This document shows, one piece after another, positions 36,501 to 46,305 of a DNA stretch of 64,000 nt. This DNA is from an uncultured Oscillospiraceae bacterium. Its GTDB lineage: Bacteria > Bacillota > Clostridia > Oscillospirales > Acutalibacteraceae. The stretch's first letter is position 1, and every line of letters begins with the position of its first letter. Location: NCBI GenBank assembly GCA_900539845.1, contig UQDP01000001.1, forward strand, positions 62,001-126,000. The letters are read 5' to 3'. The position numbers and the translations under genes were made by a program. The notes under the pieces were generated by a model. It did no database searches. It was given only the letters and a program-made list of their open reading frames with translations, and was not told the DNA's origin.

Positions 36501-37141
36501 AGGTCGCTATCAAGAAACTCGGCTCGATCAATGTGGGCGCGATTGAGGAATATAAGGAAGTTTCCGAGCGCTATACATTCTTAAAAGAGCAGATTGACGA
36601 TATTGAAAAGTCCAAATCGGAGCTTTTGAGAATCATAGACGATCTGACTGTTTCTATGAGCGAGAAATTTATGGCGCAGTTCAGGCGTATCAATGAGGAG
36701 TTCAAAACCTGCTTTGCCGATTTCTTCGGCGGCGGCAAGGGAGAGATCATCCTTGAGGACCCGGATAACTGCCTTGAAAGCCAGATCGAAATAAAGATAC
36801 AGCCTCCCGGAAAATCGGTTCAGAATATCAATCTGTTTTCCGGCGGCGAAAAATCGCTTGCGGCTATGGCGCTTTTGTTCAGCGTTTTAAAGGTTACGCC
36901 GTCACCGTTCTGCATTTATGACGAGGTCGAGGCGGCGCTTGACGACGTAAATGTTGAGCGTTTTGCGAAATATATGCGTAAGATGACCGATAAAACACAG
37001 TTCATATCCATAACGCACAGGCGCGGCACGATGGAAGAAGCGGACGTTCTTTACGGTGTTACGATGCAGGAAAAGGGCGTTTCCAAGCTGCTTGAACTTC
37101 AGTCCGCCGAGCTTGCCGCCCAGATGGGGCTTGACGCTTAA
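33569..37141 (+). CDS. smc: Chromosome segregation protein SMC
   Basis: SMC is the condensin ATPase that compacts and separates chromosomes with ScpA/ScpB. The 1190-residue protein has a Walker A motif at residues 31-38 (GPNGSGKS), long coiled coils and a flexible hinge around residues 515-670 (GGIHGVLSQ to GGSMTGGSRARGAG). The C-terminal ABC signature LFSGGEKSLAAMA is followed by the Walker B region (YDEVEAALDD). The length matches the family. The adjacent order rnc-(rSAM)-smc-ftsY is conserved in Gram-positive bacteria. Confidence 0.97.
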   Translation: MVLKTLEMQGFKSFPDKTELSFGRGITAVVGPNGSGKSNISDAVRWVLGETSTKNLRGSKMEDVIFGGTSTRKPVGFAQVRLTLDNSDKTLKDKGDTVTVTRRYYRSGESEYKIDGETVRRRDIHELFMDTGLGADGYSMVGQGKIDSIISAKNEDRRELFEEAAGISRFRHKRTDAQRRLDQAQENLVRLLDILGELESRVGPLKAQSEKAAEFIKLSDEKKTLEIGVWINKINKFTNELREQEHKIDAANESYEICESELKSIENDIELALEETVKINAQIDEIRGTAAGFDEEALKKDGEISVLQATLSHNKETVERLRSDIETAAQGNDSIDAAIAEKQALIFECEKRSSAGKEELKAVTAQMENLVSSNEAFSKQSAELSSRLAALTVRLSDFRVKLTQAQSSIEEIESRKGTVDDSVNRLEAELSSEHENSEKSKKRLRELKDRIDENNNALNGFAIKLKSKTEKAEKIKEQLEKTSAALSEKRSRAKMLSDLEKNMEGYSGAVKAVIRRAESGALGGIHGVLSQIIQVQNAYSTAVEVALGAAMQNVVTSTEADAKRAIQYLKANNLGRATFLPISNIKGRSLDEKGLDDNLGFVAIASELVECDPKYRNIISNLLSRVVIADDMDSAIGIAKEYNNRFKIVTLDGQVINPGGSMTGGSRARGAGILSRANMIEELGEQAKELAAQESRLAAEYKSAAEDSSREAAQMQAAQADLMTAKEELIRAEGEDRLISEKLETLSGRLDSLLSEKENANTRIALFKKAYDEAQANAKAVQAQIDDTEKELSGVSDNTRDIQEKREELRLKTEQINLELVTTAKDSQAASLSIEELKLRKSTQSDHVKTVESEILQIEEKNRVLNSEIESIKAQAEKLRERSKQSGAEVESLIERRNESDKRSADLRTLERNKSQEREKLSAEIVRLDERKIAMRKEYDELNDMLFEQYELTRREAEALNIQIENMDQAKRRLHEIKVAIKKLGSINVGAIEEYKEVSERYTFLKEQIDDIEKSKSELLRIIDDLTVSMSEKFMAQFRRINEEFKTCFADFFGGGKGEIILEDPDNCLESQIEIKIQPPGKSVQNINLFSGGEKSLAAMALLFSVLKVTPSPFCIYDEVEAALDDVNVERFAKYMRKMTDKTQFISITHRRGTMEEADVLYGVTMQEKGVSKLLELQSAELAAQMGLDA

Positions 37142-37173
37142 TTGCTATATCTGAAAGAAGAGGTGTATTCCTT

Positions 37174-38094
37174 ATGGGTTTATTTGATAAATTCCGAAAA
37201 GGTCTCAGAAAAACAAGAGAACAGGGTATCACTGCTCAGATCAACGAGGTCGTTGAAAGCTATGAGCAGATCACGGATGATCTCTATGAAGAGCTGGAAG
37301 AGATCCTGATTATGGGGGATGTGGGATTCCCCACAGCTGAAAAAATTATAAAAAGCCTTCGTGAAAAGGTTGAAAATGACAGGATAACAGACGTTAAAAA
37401 AGTGCGCGAAACGCTTAAGGATATCGTTTCGGGTATCGTATGGGGAGGCAGTTATTTAAGACTGCGCACCAGACCCTCCGTTATTCTTGTGATCGGAGTG
37501 AACGGAGTCGGTAAAACGACCACAATCGGCAAGCTGGCTCTACGGCTCAAGGAGCAGGGCAGAAGCGTTATACTGGGCGCAGCGGATACATTCAGGGCTG
37601 CGGCGATAGAACAGCTTCAAGTCTGGGCAGACAGAGCGGATGTCGATCTGATTAAATCGGCGGAAGGCTCTGATCCCGCGTCTGTTGTTTTTGATACAAT
37701 TCAGGCAGGCAAGGCAAGAAACGCCGATGTTATTATTATCGACACTGCCGGCAGGCTGCATAACAAGAAGAACCTGATGGATGAGCTGAATAAGATAAGC
37801 CGTGTGATTGACCGTGAACTGCCGGACGCTTCTAAGGAAGTTTTGCTCGTGCTTGACGCGACCACGGGTCAGAATGCGGTCAATCAGGCAAAGGATTTTA
37901 AGGACGCGGCGGGAATCACGGGCATAATACTCACAAAACTTGACGGAACCGCGCGCGGCGGCGTAGTGCTTGCCATAAACAACGAGCTTGACGTGCCTGT
38001 TAAATTTGTGGGAGTCGGAGAGCAGATAGATGATCTGCAGCCGTTTGACGCGGACGCGTTCGCCGCAGGACTTTTTGATGATGAGGAGAAATGA
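37174..38094 (+). CDS. ftsY: Signal recognition particle receptor FtsY
   Basis: FtsY is the GTPase receptor that brings SRP-ribosome complexes to the membrane. The 306-residue protein holds only the N and G domains. GTPase motifs are GVNGVGKT at 108-115, DTAGRLHNK and [10 protein letters not shown]. The acidic A domain of longer homologues is absent, as usual in Firmicutes. The ffh-ylxM genes often found next are not here. Confidence 0.96.
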   Translation: MGLFDKFRKGLRKTREQGITAQINEVVESYEQITDDLYEELEEILIMGDVGFPTAEKIIKSLREKVENDRITDVKKVRETLKDIVSGIVWGGSYLRLRTRPSVILVIGVNGVGKTTTIGKLALRLKEQGRSVILGAADTFRAAAIEQLQVWADRADVDLIKSAEGSDPASVVFDTIQAGKARNADVIIIDTAGRLHNKKNLMDELNKISRVIDRELPDASKEVLLVLDATTGQNAVNQAKDFKDAAGITGIILTKLDGTARGGVVLAINNELDVPVKFVGVGEQIDDLQPFDADAFAAGLFDDEEK

Positions 38095-38681
38095 TGGATT
38101 TTATTCTGGCAACCAACAATATGAAAAAGCTTGAGGAGCTGCAAAGAATACTTTCGCCCCTCGGAATCAATGTGCTTACGGCAAAAGATCTTGGCATCAC
38201 CTTGCCCGAGGTGGAGGAAAACGGCGCAACCTTTGAAGAGAATGCGCACATAAAAGCCGAGTCCGCCTGTGCAATAACCAAGCTCCCCGCCATTGCGGAC
38301 GACAGCGGACTCTGCGTTGATTATCTCGGCGGAGCGCCGGGTATCTATTCCGCAAGGTTTGCCGGCGAGCATGGCAACGATGAAAAGAATAACGATCTTC
38401 TGCTTGAAAAATTAAACGGTGTGCCGGTGGAAAAGCGCACGGCGCATTATGTGTGCGCCGCCTGCTGTGTTTTCCCCGACGGCAGGGAGATAACCGTGCG
38501 CGGCGAGTGCCCGGGGCATATCGGTTTTGAAAGAGACGGTAACGCGGGCTTCGGATATGATCCGCTGTTCATAATCAACGGCAGATCGTTCGGCAGATAT
38601 TCGGCAGAGGAAAAGGATAAGATCAGCCACAGGGGAAAGGCACTGAGAATGTTAAAGGACGAACTGGAGAAAATCATATGA
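38091..38681 (+). CDS. rdgB: XTP/dITP diphosphatase (RdgB/HAM1)
   Basis: This enzyme hydrolyses non-canonical purine nucleoside triphosphates (ITP, dITP, XTP) to keep them out of nucleic acids. The 196-residue protein has [11 protein letters not shown] at the start, the metal-binding [20 protein letters not shown] block and FGYDPLF. The first ATG (38091) overlaps the ftsY stop; the next codon (38094) is also ATG and has better spacing from GAGGAGA. Confidence 0.94.
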   Translation: MMDFILATNNMKKLEELQRILSPLGINVLTAKDLGITLPEVEENGATFEENAHIKAESACAITKLPAIADDSGLCVDYLGGAPGIYSARFAGEHGNDEKNNDLLLEKLNGVPVEKRTAHYVCAACCVFPDGREITVRGECPGHIGFERDGNAGFGYDPLFIINGRSFGRYSAEEKDKISHRGKALRMLKDELEKII

Positions 38682-39100
38682 CTTCAAAGGAAAGAGCGGC
38701 GCTTAGAGCCGCAGCAAACCCGCTTGAGCCCATATTTCAGATAGGCAAAGAGGGCGTTTCGGATAATCTGATTTCACAGCTTGACGACGCGCTCGACGCA
38801 CGGGAACTTCTAAAAATACGCGTACATCTGGAAACCGCTCCCGAAAAACCGCGTCAGCTTGCTGATAAGCTTCAGGAAGCGCTCAGTGCTGAGGTGATTC
38901 AGGTGATAGGCGGTGTTATCGTGCTTTACAGGAAAGCCGATAAAGAAAAGATAAGCGCAAAAAAGGCGGCGGCTGCAAATAAAAACAAAAAGCCTGCCAA
39001 AAAGCATGTGAAAATAAAAGGAATGCGCAGCAGGTTTTCACAGACTGAAAATCCGTCTTATAAAAGCAGACCGCGCGGCGGCAGGGGAGAAAGGCATTGA
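38678..39100 (+). CDS. yhbY: YhbY-family RNA-binding protein (CRM domain)
   Basis: This 140-residue protein has a CRM domain over about residues 1-97 (LRAAANPLEPIFQIGKEG), a fold linked to 50S ribosome assembly. It then has a lysine/arginine-rich tail of some 40 residues, longer than the usual YhbY. The ATG overlaps the rdgB stop. A ribosome-assembly role is from the family; the tail could aid RNA binding. Confidence 0.9.
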   Translation: MTSKERAALRAAANPLEPIFQIGKEGVSDNLISQLDDALDARELLKIRVHLETAPEKPRQLADKLQEALSAEVIQVIGGVIVLYRKADKEKISAKKAAAANKNKKPAKKHVKIKGMRSRFSQTENPSYKSRPRGGRGERH

Positions 39101-39693
39101 ACATCGGCGTTTTCGGCGGGGCTTTCAACCCCGTTCACAACGGACATATCAATCTTGCAAACCAATTCATTTCTCTTTTAGCGCTTGATGAACTGATTGT
39201 TGTACCCACCGCGATTCCGCCGCACAGAGAATGCGCGGATTTTGCGCCCGTGAAGGCAAGGTTCGATATGCTGAATGCGGCGTTTGCAGAAAATGAAAAA
39301 GTAACGGTATCGGATATTGAGTTTAAACGCAATACAAAGAGCTATACCTATGATACTGTGCTTGAGCTTAAGAGATCGTACCCGGATTCACAGTTTTATC
39401 TTATCGTCGGTCAGGATCAGTTTCTTAAGTTTAAAGAATGGTACAATTATTCTTCTCTCCTAAAGGAAGTTGTTTTGTGCACTGCGGCACGGGAGCGCGG
39501 TTCGCGCGATGCGCTTTATGCGTTCGCGCACGAAAATTTACAGAGTGCCCGGGTGTTTATAGCGGATTTTGAACCTGTGATTGTCTCCAGCAGCGAGATA
39601 CGTGATAAAATAAAAAAAAATATTGATATTTCGGGGCTTGTACCTGAAAGCGTTTTGGATTATATTAATGAAAAGAGGCTTTACCGTGAATGA
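39097..39693 (+). CDS. nadD: Nicotinate-nucleotide adenylyltransferase
   Basis: NadD makes deamido-NAD from nicotinate mononucleotide and ATP. The 198-residue protein has the nucleotidyltransferase motif GGAFNPVHNGH at the N-terminus and the C-terminal VSSSEIRDKI block. It starts at a TTG (39097) overlapping the previous stop (TTGA); GGGGAGAAAGG upstream supports it. Confidence 0.95.
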   Translation: MNIGVFGGAFNPVHNGHINLANQFISLLALDELIVVPTAIPPHRECADFAPVKARFDMLNAAFAENEKVTVSDIEFKRNTKSYTYDTVLELKRSYPDSQFYLIVGQDQFLKFKEWYNYSSLLKEVVLCTAARERGSRDALYAFAHENLQSARVFIADFEPVIVSSSEIRDKIKKNIDISGLVPESVLDYINEKRLYRE

Positions 39694-40261
39694 CTTTAAC
39701 AAATATGAAAGCCTCATACAAGAGCGTCTTTCCGAATACAGATACAGACATTCCCTGAATGTTGCCGAAAGCGCCGTGATGCTTGCAAAACAATACGGCG
39801 CAGATGAAAACAAAGCGCGTCTTGCCGGAATTCTTCATGATATCACAAAAGAGACGCCGCTTGATGTTCAATATGGATATATTATTAAAGGCGGAGAAAG
39901 CATTTCCAAGCTTGAGCGGAACAATCCGTCTGTTATCCATCAGAAAGCGGGAGCGGCATACTGCCTGCTCGAACTCGGGATAACCGACTGTGATGTGCTC
40001 GGCGCTGTCCGCTGGCATACTACGGGCAGGCGCGGAATGACGCTGCTTGAAAGAGTCGTCTACACCGCCGATTTCATTTCGGCAGACAGGAGTTATCCGG
40101 ATGTTGACGAAATGCGGCGCCTTGCCGGGATGAGTCTTGAGAGCGCTATGCTTTATTCGCTTAAATACACGATAAATAAACTTGTTGATAAAACCGAATT
40201 GATACATCCCGACACACTTGAATGCTATAATGATTTACTGGAAGAAAAAATAAAGGATTGA
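39686..40261 (+). CDS. yqeK: HD-domain hydrolase YqeK
   Basis: YqeK is an HD-domain enzyme; family members hydrolyse diadenosine tetraphosphate symmetrically. The 191-residue protein carries HSLNVAESAV, the HD pair in AGILHDITKE and a later WHTTG. Start chosen at GTG 39686, which has AGAGG 7 bases upstream and overlaps nadD by 8 bases; ATG 39668 is the alternative. The order nadD-yqeK-rsfS-leuS is conserved in Firmicutes. Confidence 0.9.
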   Translation: MNDFNKYESLIQERLSEYRYRHSLNVAESAVMLAKQYGADENKARLAGILHDITKETPLDVQYGYIIKGGESISKLERNNPSVIHQKAGAAYCLLELGITDCDVLGAVRWHTTGRRGMTLLERVVYTADFISADRSYPDVDEMRRLAGMSLESAMLYSLKYTINKLVDKTELIHPDTLECYNDLLEEKIKD

Positions 40262-40264
40262 GAT

Positions 40265-40618
40265 ATGACTACACTTGAAATTGTAAAATGCGCCGCAAAA
40301 GCGGCAGACAGCAAAAAGGGACATGAAATACGTATTATTGAAATAAGCGATATTTCCGTGCTTGCTGATTATTTTATGTTTGTAAGCGGTGATTCAAATA
40401 CCCAGACAAAAGCGATAGCCGAAGAAATCGAATTCAAGCTCGGCGAGGCGGGTGAAAAGCCGCATCATATAGAGGGCCGCAGATCGGGCTGGATATGTCT
40501 GGATTACGGCTCAGTCGTTATTCACGTTTTCCACAAAGAGCAAAGGCAGTATTTTCAGCTTGAGCGCCTGTGGGAGGACGGAAAAGAGCTTGACGCAGGT
40601 CAGTTCATTGATGATTGA
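40265..40618 (+). CDS. rsfS: Ribosome silencing factor RsfS
   Basis: RsfS binds L14 and blocks joining of ribosomal subunits when nutrients are scarce. The 117-residue protein has the family core with [18 protein letters not shown] and the C-terminal DYGSVIVHVF-like segment, here [18 protein letters not shown]. It starts 3 bases after yqeK and precedes leuS. Confidence 0.94.
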   Translation: MTTLEIVKCAAKAADSKKGHEIRIIEISDISVLADYFMFVSGDSNTQTKAIAEEIEFKLGEAGEKPHHIEGRRSGWICLDYGSVVIHVFHKEQRQYFQLERLWEDGKELDAGQFIDD

Positions 40619-40644
40619 TTGCTATAAGGAGGAGCATCAGCACT

Positions 40645-43053
40645 ATGGAATATGATTTTAAAAAGATTGAAAAAAAGTGGCAGGATATATGGTATTCTCA
40701 GAATACCTTTGCCGCAAAGGACGATTATTCGCTTCCAAAGTTCTACTGCCTTGTTGAATTCCCGTATCCGAGCGGTCAGGGGCTTCATGTAGGGCATCCG
40801 CGTTCATACACGGCGCTTGATATCGTTGCCAGAAAGAAAAGACTTCAGGGCTATAATGTGCTTTACCCTATGGGTTGGGATGCTTTCGGTCTGCCCACGG
40901 AAAATTACGCCATCAAAAACCATGTCCATCCGGCAGAGGTAACAAAAAAGAACATTGCCCACTTCAAAAGTCAGCTTCAGTCTCTGGGATTTTCTTTTGA
41001 CTGGACCAGGGAGATCAACACAACGGATCCCGAATATTACAAATGGACGCAGTGGATATTTTTACAGCTTTTCAAAAAAGGGCTTGCTTATAAAAAAGAA
41101 ATGGCGGTCAACTGGTGCACCTCATGTAAATGTGTTCTTGCAAACGAAGAGGTTGTAAACGGAGTGTGCGAGCGCTGCGGCTCAGAGGTCATAAGAAAGA
41201 ATCAAAGCCAGTGGATGCTCAAGATTACGGAATATGCGGACCGCCTTGTTAAGGATCTTGACGATCTTGATTTTATAGACCGTGTCAAAGTTCAGCAGAG
41301 AAACTGGATCGGCAAGAGCCACGGCGCGGAGGTCGATTTCAAAACGACGCTCGGCGACATACTTACGGTTTATACCACCCGCTGCGATACGCTTTTCGGC
41401 GCAACATATATGGTTATTTCGCCTGAACATCCTTTGATCGAAAAATGGGCGCCGAATATTAAAAATATGGATGAAGTGCGCGCTTATCAGCAGGAAGCTG
41501 CAAAGAAGAGCGATTTTGAGCGCACAGAGATCAATAAAGATAAAACAGGCGTTCAGCTTGACGGCGTTATGGGCATAAATCCCGTAAACGAGAAGGAAAT
41601 CCCGATTTTCATTTCGGATTACGTTCTGACCTCCTACGGTACGGGCGCCATTATGGCAGTCCCTGCGCACGATACCAGAGACTGGGAATTCGCAAAGAAA
41701 TTCGATCTGCCGATCATTGAGGTGGTTGCCGGCGGCGAGGATGTTCAGAAAGAAGCATTCACAGACTGCGCAACAGGTAAGCTCGTAAACAGCGGCTTTA
41801 TAACCGGCATGAGCGTTGAAGACGCTAAAAAGGCTATGATACAGTGGCTGGAAAAAGCGGGCAAGGGCCGCGAAAAGGTGAACTTCAAGCTGCGTGACTG
41901 GGTATTCAGCCGCCAGCGTTACTGGGGCGAGCCGATACCGATCGTAAAATGCGAAAAATGCGGCTATGTTCCGCTGCCTGAAAGCGAGCTTCCGCTCCGA
42001 CTTCCCAATGTGGATTCCTATGAGCCGACGGATACGGGCGAATCTCCGCTTGCAAAGATGACGGATTGGGTCAATACCACTTGTCCGTGCTGCGGCGGTC
42101 CCGCAAAAAGAGAAACGGATACCATGCCGCAGTGGGCGGGATCATCCTGGTATTTCTTAAGGTATACCGATCCGCATAACGACAAAGCGCTTGCTTCCAA
42201 AGAGGCGCTTGACTACTGGACTCCCGTTGACTGGTACAACGGCGGAATGGAGCACACAACGCTCCACCTGCTTTACAGCCGTTTCTGGCATAAATTCCTG
42301 TATGATATTGGCGTTGTGCCGACTTCAGAGCCGTATAGGAAGCGTACCTCTCATGGTATGATCCTCGGTGAGAACGGCGAAAAGATGAGCAAATCAAGGG
42401 GGAATGTTGTAAATCCCGATGATATCGTAGACCGCTACGGAGCGGATACGATGCGTCTTTATGAAATGTTTATAGGCGATTTTGAAAAGGCTGCCCCATG
42501 GAATTCGGATTCAATAAAGGGATGCAAACGATTCATTGAGCGCTACTGGAACCTTCAGGAGATCGTAACCGACGGCGACGGATACAGCGAGGATATCGAG
42601 GCGCTTATGCATAAAACAATTAAAAAAGTTTCGGAGGATATAGATAATCTCAAGTGCAATACAGCAATCGCGGCTATGATGACGCTGTTAAACAAGGTCT
42701 ATGAAAAGAAGAGCATAACAAAAGGCGAGCTGAAAACGTTTACCATCCTGCTTAACCCCTTTGCTCCGCATGTAACGGAAGAGCTTTGGGAAAAAATGGA
42801 TTTCGGCGGCGCGGTGCACGAAGCGGAGTGGCCCGAATATGATGACGCCAAAACGGTTGAAAACAGCGTGGAGATCGTGCTTCAGTTTATGGGCAAGGTT
42901 CGCTCAAGAGTAACGATCCCGGCGGATATGCCAAAGGATGAAGTGCTCAGCCTAGCAAAGGCGGATGAAAAGATCGCAGCGCTGATTGAGGGCAAAACAA
43001 TTAAAAAGGAAATCTATGTTCCCGGAAAGCTTGTAAACATAGTTGCGGTTTAA
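40645..43053 (+). CDS. leuS: Leucyl-tRNA synthetase
   Basis: LeuS charges tRNA-Leu. The 802-residue class I synthetase has the HIGH-equivalent [12 protein letters not shown], an editing (CP1) domain around residues 220-420 ([25 protein letters not shown]), the zinc-type [10 protein letters not shown] segment and [21 protein letters not shown] fixes the start at ATG 40645; the longer frame from 40615 runs over that site. There is no T-box leader. It ends the run that began at 25534, with a terminator after it. Confidence 0.97.
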   Translation: MEYDFKKIEKKWQDIWYSQNTFAAKDDYSLPKFYCLVEFPYPSGQGLHVGHPRSYTALDIVARKKRLQGYNVLYPMGWDAFGLPTENYAIKNHVHPAEVTKKNIAHFKSQLQSLGFSFDWTREINTTDPEYYKWTQWIFLQLFKKGLAYKKEMAVNWCTSCKCVLANEEVVNGVCERCGSEVIRKNQSQWMLKITEYADRLVKDLDDLDFIDRVKVQQRNWIGKSHGAEVDFKTTLGDILTVYTTRCDTLFGATYMVISPEHPLIEKWAPNIKNMDEVRAYQQEAAKKSDFERTEINKDKTGVQLDGVMGINPVNEKEIPIFISDYVLTSYGTGAIMAVPAHDTRDWEFAKKFDLPIIEVVAGGEDVQKEAFTDCATGKLVNSGFITGMSVEDAKKAMIQWLEKAGKGREKVNFKLRDWVFSRQRYWGEPIPIVKCEKCGYVPLPESELPLRLPNVDSYEPTDTGESPLAKMTDWVNTTCPCCGGPAKRETDTMPQWAGSSWYFLRYTDPHNDKALASKEALDYWTPVDWYNGGMEHTTLHLLYSRFWHKFLYDIGVVPTSEPYRKRTSHGMILGENGEKMSKSRGNVVNPDDIVDRYGADTMRLYEMFIGDFEKAAPWNSDSIKGCKRFIERYWNLQEIVTDGDGYSEDIEALMHKTIKKVSEDIDNLKCNTAIAAMMTLLNKVYEKKSITKGELKTFTILLNPFAPHVTEELWEKMDFGGAVHEAEWPEYDDAKTVENSVEIVLQFMGKVRSRVTIPADMPKDEVLSLAKADEKIAALIEGKTIKKEIYVPGKLVNIVAV

Positions 43054-43065
43054 TTCTGATTACGG

Positions 43066-43094
43066 CGCGGCGGGAGACCGCCGCGTGTTTTTTT
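43066..43094 (+). terminator. Terminator hairpin after leuS, adjoining the next ribosome binding site
   Basis: A perfect CGCGGCGG (43066-43073) / CCGCCGCG (43078-43085) stem with a GAGA tetraloop is followed by TGTTTTTTT. The next gene's ribosome binding site (GAGAGG, 43095-43100) starts immediately after, so the hairpin may act as an attenuator for the following operon. Confidence 0.88.
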
Positions 43095-43107
43095 GAGAGG
43101 TAACGAT

Positions 43108-46100
43108 ATGAGCAAAAAAAAGAAGATCTATACGGTCGCAACAGCCCATCTGGACACCATATGGAGCTGGGATTTTGAGAAAACAGTCTCGACCTACATA
43201 TATAACACGCTTGTAGATAATTTCAAGCTGTTTCAAAAGTACAAGACCTATAAGTTCAATTTTGAGGGTTCATACAGATATGAGCTGATGCAGGAATATT
43301 ATCCCGATCTTTTTGAAAAGATGAAAGAATATGTTGCAAGCGGCAGATGGAACGTGTGCGGCTCGGCATTCGAAAACGGAGACACGAATATCCCGTCACC
43401 CGAGGCGCTTTTTCGAAATATTCTTATAGGCAATTCCTATTTTGACAAGACCTTCGGCAAGCGCAGCAAGGATATCTTTCTGCCCGATTGCTTCGGCTTC
43501 GGCTGGGCTTTGCCGTCAATTGCTCACCATGCAAACCTGCTTGGATTCACTACGCAGAAGCTTGCATGGGGCAGCGCATACGGCGTGCCGTTTGATCTGG
43601 GCAAATGGTACGGCGTGGACGGCAATTATATCTACGCAAGCGCAAATCCGCATGATTATTACTTTACTCTCACTCAGCTGCGCAAATGGGATTTTGTGCA
43701 GAATAAATTAAAGGTAAACGAAAAATACGATCTGGACTGGACCTATATTTTCCATGGTATCGGAGACCGCGGCGGCGCTCCGAAGGAAAAATCGGTCGCA
43801 TTTGTAGAAAAAGAGGTTGCCGAAAATAAAAACAGCGATGTTGAAGTCTATGTTGCAACGGCGGACGAGATCTTCCGCGATATGGATGAAACGCTGACGG
43901 ACGAGCAGAAGGCTAAACTGCCCGAATGGAAAACAGAGCTTGTGATGCAGAATCACGGCGTAGGCGGCTATACCTCAAGAGCAGTGGGCAAAAGGTGGAA
44001 CAGGCGCTGCGAGGAGCTTGCGGACGCTGCCGAAAGGAACAGCGTTGCCGCGTCATATTTCGGCACTGCCGAATACAATTCCGATGTGCTCACACAGGCT
44101 TGGAAACGTGCGATAGCCCATCAGTTTCACGATGATACGCCCGGCACAAGCGTGCAGCGCGCATACCGCCGCAGCTGGAATGATTATGCGCTCTCCGCAA
44201 ATCAGTTTACTTCAGAACTTGAGACAGCCGCGCTCGGTGTGGCGTCTCTTATGAAGACCGATTTCTGCTCCGGCACGCCTGTGATGGTCTCAAATCCGAT
44301 AGAGGCTGATATGCAAAGCGCGGTAACGATCTATTTAAGCGGAATCAAATCGCAGTATGTGCGCGTGTTTGATGACAGCGGCAAAGAGGTTAAAAGTCAG
44401 GTCAATTCCGAAAAGAACGGCGTAAAAGAAATATTGTTTATAGCTGATGTCAAAAGCCTCGGCTACCGTGTTTATGATGTGCGTCCCAGCGATGTGCCAT
44501 GCCGACTGGAGAGCGATTTGGCCATAAATACGGATAATAGAATCGAGAATGGAAAATATATCGTAACACTGAATAAAGCAGGTAATATCTGCTCGATCCT
44601 TGATAAATCGCTCGGTGAAAAAGAACTGCTCAAGGAGCCGGTCATACTCGGTCTGTTCAAATATACGGGTTCAAAGGCTTGGCCTGCTTGGGAAATGAAT
44701 TTCAAACAGGCAAATAAAGAGGCGGACAGGATTGCGCGCCCCGTAAGCATTTCAATAGAAGAAACGGGACCCGCAAGGGCTGCTTTCAAGGTTGTTCAGC
44801 AGGATAAGAACCGTTCGCATTTTACATATTATATTGCGCTTACGAGCGGCGGAAAATGCGTTGAGGTCTATTCGGAGATCGAATGGCAGAATCTCTGTAC
44901 CATGGCAAAGCACAGATTTGCTTTCACCTGCTCAAATAAAAAAGCCACCTTTGATCTCGGGCTCGGCGCTATACAAAGGGAAAACATGAACGAAAAGCTG
45001 TTTGAGGTGCCGGCTCAGAAGTGGGCTGATATCACCGATGAGAGCGGCGAATTCGGCGTTTCTGTTATCAGCGAGTGTAAATACGGCTGGGATAAATTCA
45101 AGGATGATACATTGCGCCTGACCGTGGTTCATACGCCGCTCAAGAATTACCGTATCGACTCCATGCAGTCTATGATGGATATAGGGCTTAACAGATATTC
45201 TTTCGCGATATTCAGTCATGCCGGCTCGGATCTCTGCGAAACACAGCTTGAAGCCAGAAAATTCGTTCAGCCGCCCACTGCCTACGAGTGCTCGAAGCAT
45301 GCCGGCGCGCTATCAACGAATTACAGCTTCGGCTCCGTTTCTTCAAACCGTGTTATAATCCGCGCGATTAAAAAGGCGGAGGACAGCGACGAGATCGTTG
45401 TGCGCCTCAATGAGGGAGCAGGAAAATCGCTCGAGAGATATACGCTCACTCTCGGCGAAGGAATAGAAAGCGCAAGGGAAATCTACGCAAGCGAGGAGCC
45501 CTTCGGCGATGCCGTAGTTGAAGACGGAAAGCTCGTCACTTCGTTTACGCCTTATCAGATACGCAGCTTTGCTCTTACCCTGAAAAAGAGCGGCGTAAGC
45601 GGTAAAAAGCCTGTTAGTTCCCCTGCGGATCTTGTGTTCGATAAAAATATAATCACTTCAAACGGGGACAGAGGCGGAGATTTTGAAATGAATATCCCGC
45701 GCGAGCTTGCCCCCGAAAAGGTGCTGGCAAACGGTGCATGGTTTGAGATCTCAAAAACAGATAAAAACGCAGCCGTTATGAAAGGTCAGACGATAAAGCT
45801 TTCCCCCGATACGGATAAATTATGCCTGCTTTGCGCGTCCTTTGACGGCGATAAAAAAGTGAAATTCGATATAGACGGCGAGACCGTGACAAAGGAAATT
45901 CTGAGCGTTTCGGAAAACTTTGCAGGCTGGGATCTGCCGGATCTGGGCGATGTCGCGTACGTTAAGCGCGGAAAGCTCGGATTTCAGGCAACACACAGCC
46001 ATACCCTGGGAAGGGACAATATGGCAAAAGGGCTTTGCTTCTATATTGCGGAGCTTGATGTCAAAGGCAAAGAAAACGTGATCCTGCCGGTCGATAAAAA

Positions 46101-46305
46101 TATTGTTGTGCTTGCCGCAACAGAAGTCAAAGGCACGTCCGGCGCAATCGTATCAAAAACCTTTGATGAGGTTGATAAAGACCGCGAGCAGACCTTTTAT
46201 ATGACATTCGGTGAGTTCGTTCGTTATTGCTGGTACAAATGCGTTTGGAATCTGAATGATAAAGATGAATTCATCACCGCGCTGAATAGGGGAAGAAAAA
46301 AGTGA
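43108..46305 (+). CDS. GH38-family alpha-mannosidase-like glycoside hydrolase
   Basis: This 1065-residue protein has an N-terminal GH38 domain with the metal ligands His14 and Asp16 (AHLDTIWSW) and the candidate nucleophile Asp127 in LPDCFGFG. The remainder is the long beta-rich region usual for GH38 enzymes. No signal peptide is present, so it should work on imported oligosaccharides in the cytoplasm. Family members cleave alpha-mannosides; the exact linkage is not evident. AGAGGT precedes ATG 43108. The following GH29 gene overlaps its stop, and a GH16 gene comes third. Confidence 0.85.
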   Translation: MSKKKKIYTVATAHLDTIWSWDFEKTVSTYIYNTLVDNFKLFQKYKTYKFNFEGSYRYELMQEYYPDLFEKMKEYVASGRWNVCGSAFENGDTNIPSPEALFRNILIGNSYFDKTFGKRSKDIFLPDCFGFGWALPSIAHHANLLGFTTQKLAWGSAYGVPFDLGKWYGVDGNYIYASANPHDYYFTLTQLRKWDFVQNKLKVNEKYDLDWTYIFHGIGDRGGAPKEKSVAFVEKEVAENKNSDVEVYVATADEIFRDMDETLTDEQKAKLPEWKTELVMQNHGVGGYTSRAVGKRWNRRCEELADAAERNSVAASYFGTAEYNSDVLTQAWKRAIAHQFHDDTPGTSVQRAYRRSWNDYALSANQFTSELETAALGVASLMKTDFCSGTPVMVSNPIEADMQSAVTIYLSGIKSQYVRVFDDSGKEVKSQVNSEKNGVKEILFIADVKSLGYRVYDVRPSDVPCRLESDLAINTDNRIENGKYIVTLNKAGNICSILDKSLGEKELLKEPVILGLFKYTGSKAWPAWEMNFKQANKEADRIARPVSISIEETGPARAAFKVVQQDKNRSHFTYYIALTSGGKCVEVYSEIEWQNLCTMAKHRFAFTCSNKKATFDLGLGAIQRENMNEKLFEVPAQKWADITDESGEFGVSVISECKYGWDKFKDDTLRLTVVHTPLKNYRIDSMQSMMDIGLNRYSFAIFSHAGSDLCETQLEARKFVQPPTAYECSKHAGALSTNYSFGSVSSNRVIIRAIKKAEDSDEIVVRLNEGAGKSLERYTLTLGEGIESAREIYASEEPFGDAVVEDGKLVTSFTPYQIRSFALTLKKSGVSGKKPVSSPADLVFDKNIITSNGDRGGDFEMNIPRELAPEKVLANGAWFEISKTDKNAAVMKGQTIKLSPDTDKLCLLCASFDGDKKVKFDIDGETVTKEILSVSENFAGWDLPDLGDVAYVKRGKLGFQATHSHTLGRDNMAKGLCFYIAELDVKGKENVILPVDKNIVVLAATEVKGTSGAIVSKTFDEVDKDREQTFYMTFGEFVRYCWYKCVWNLNDKDEFITALNRGRKK

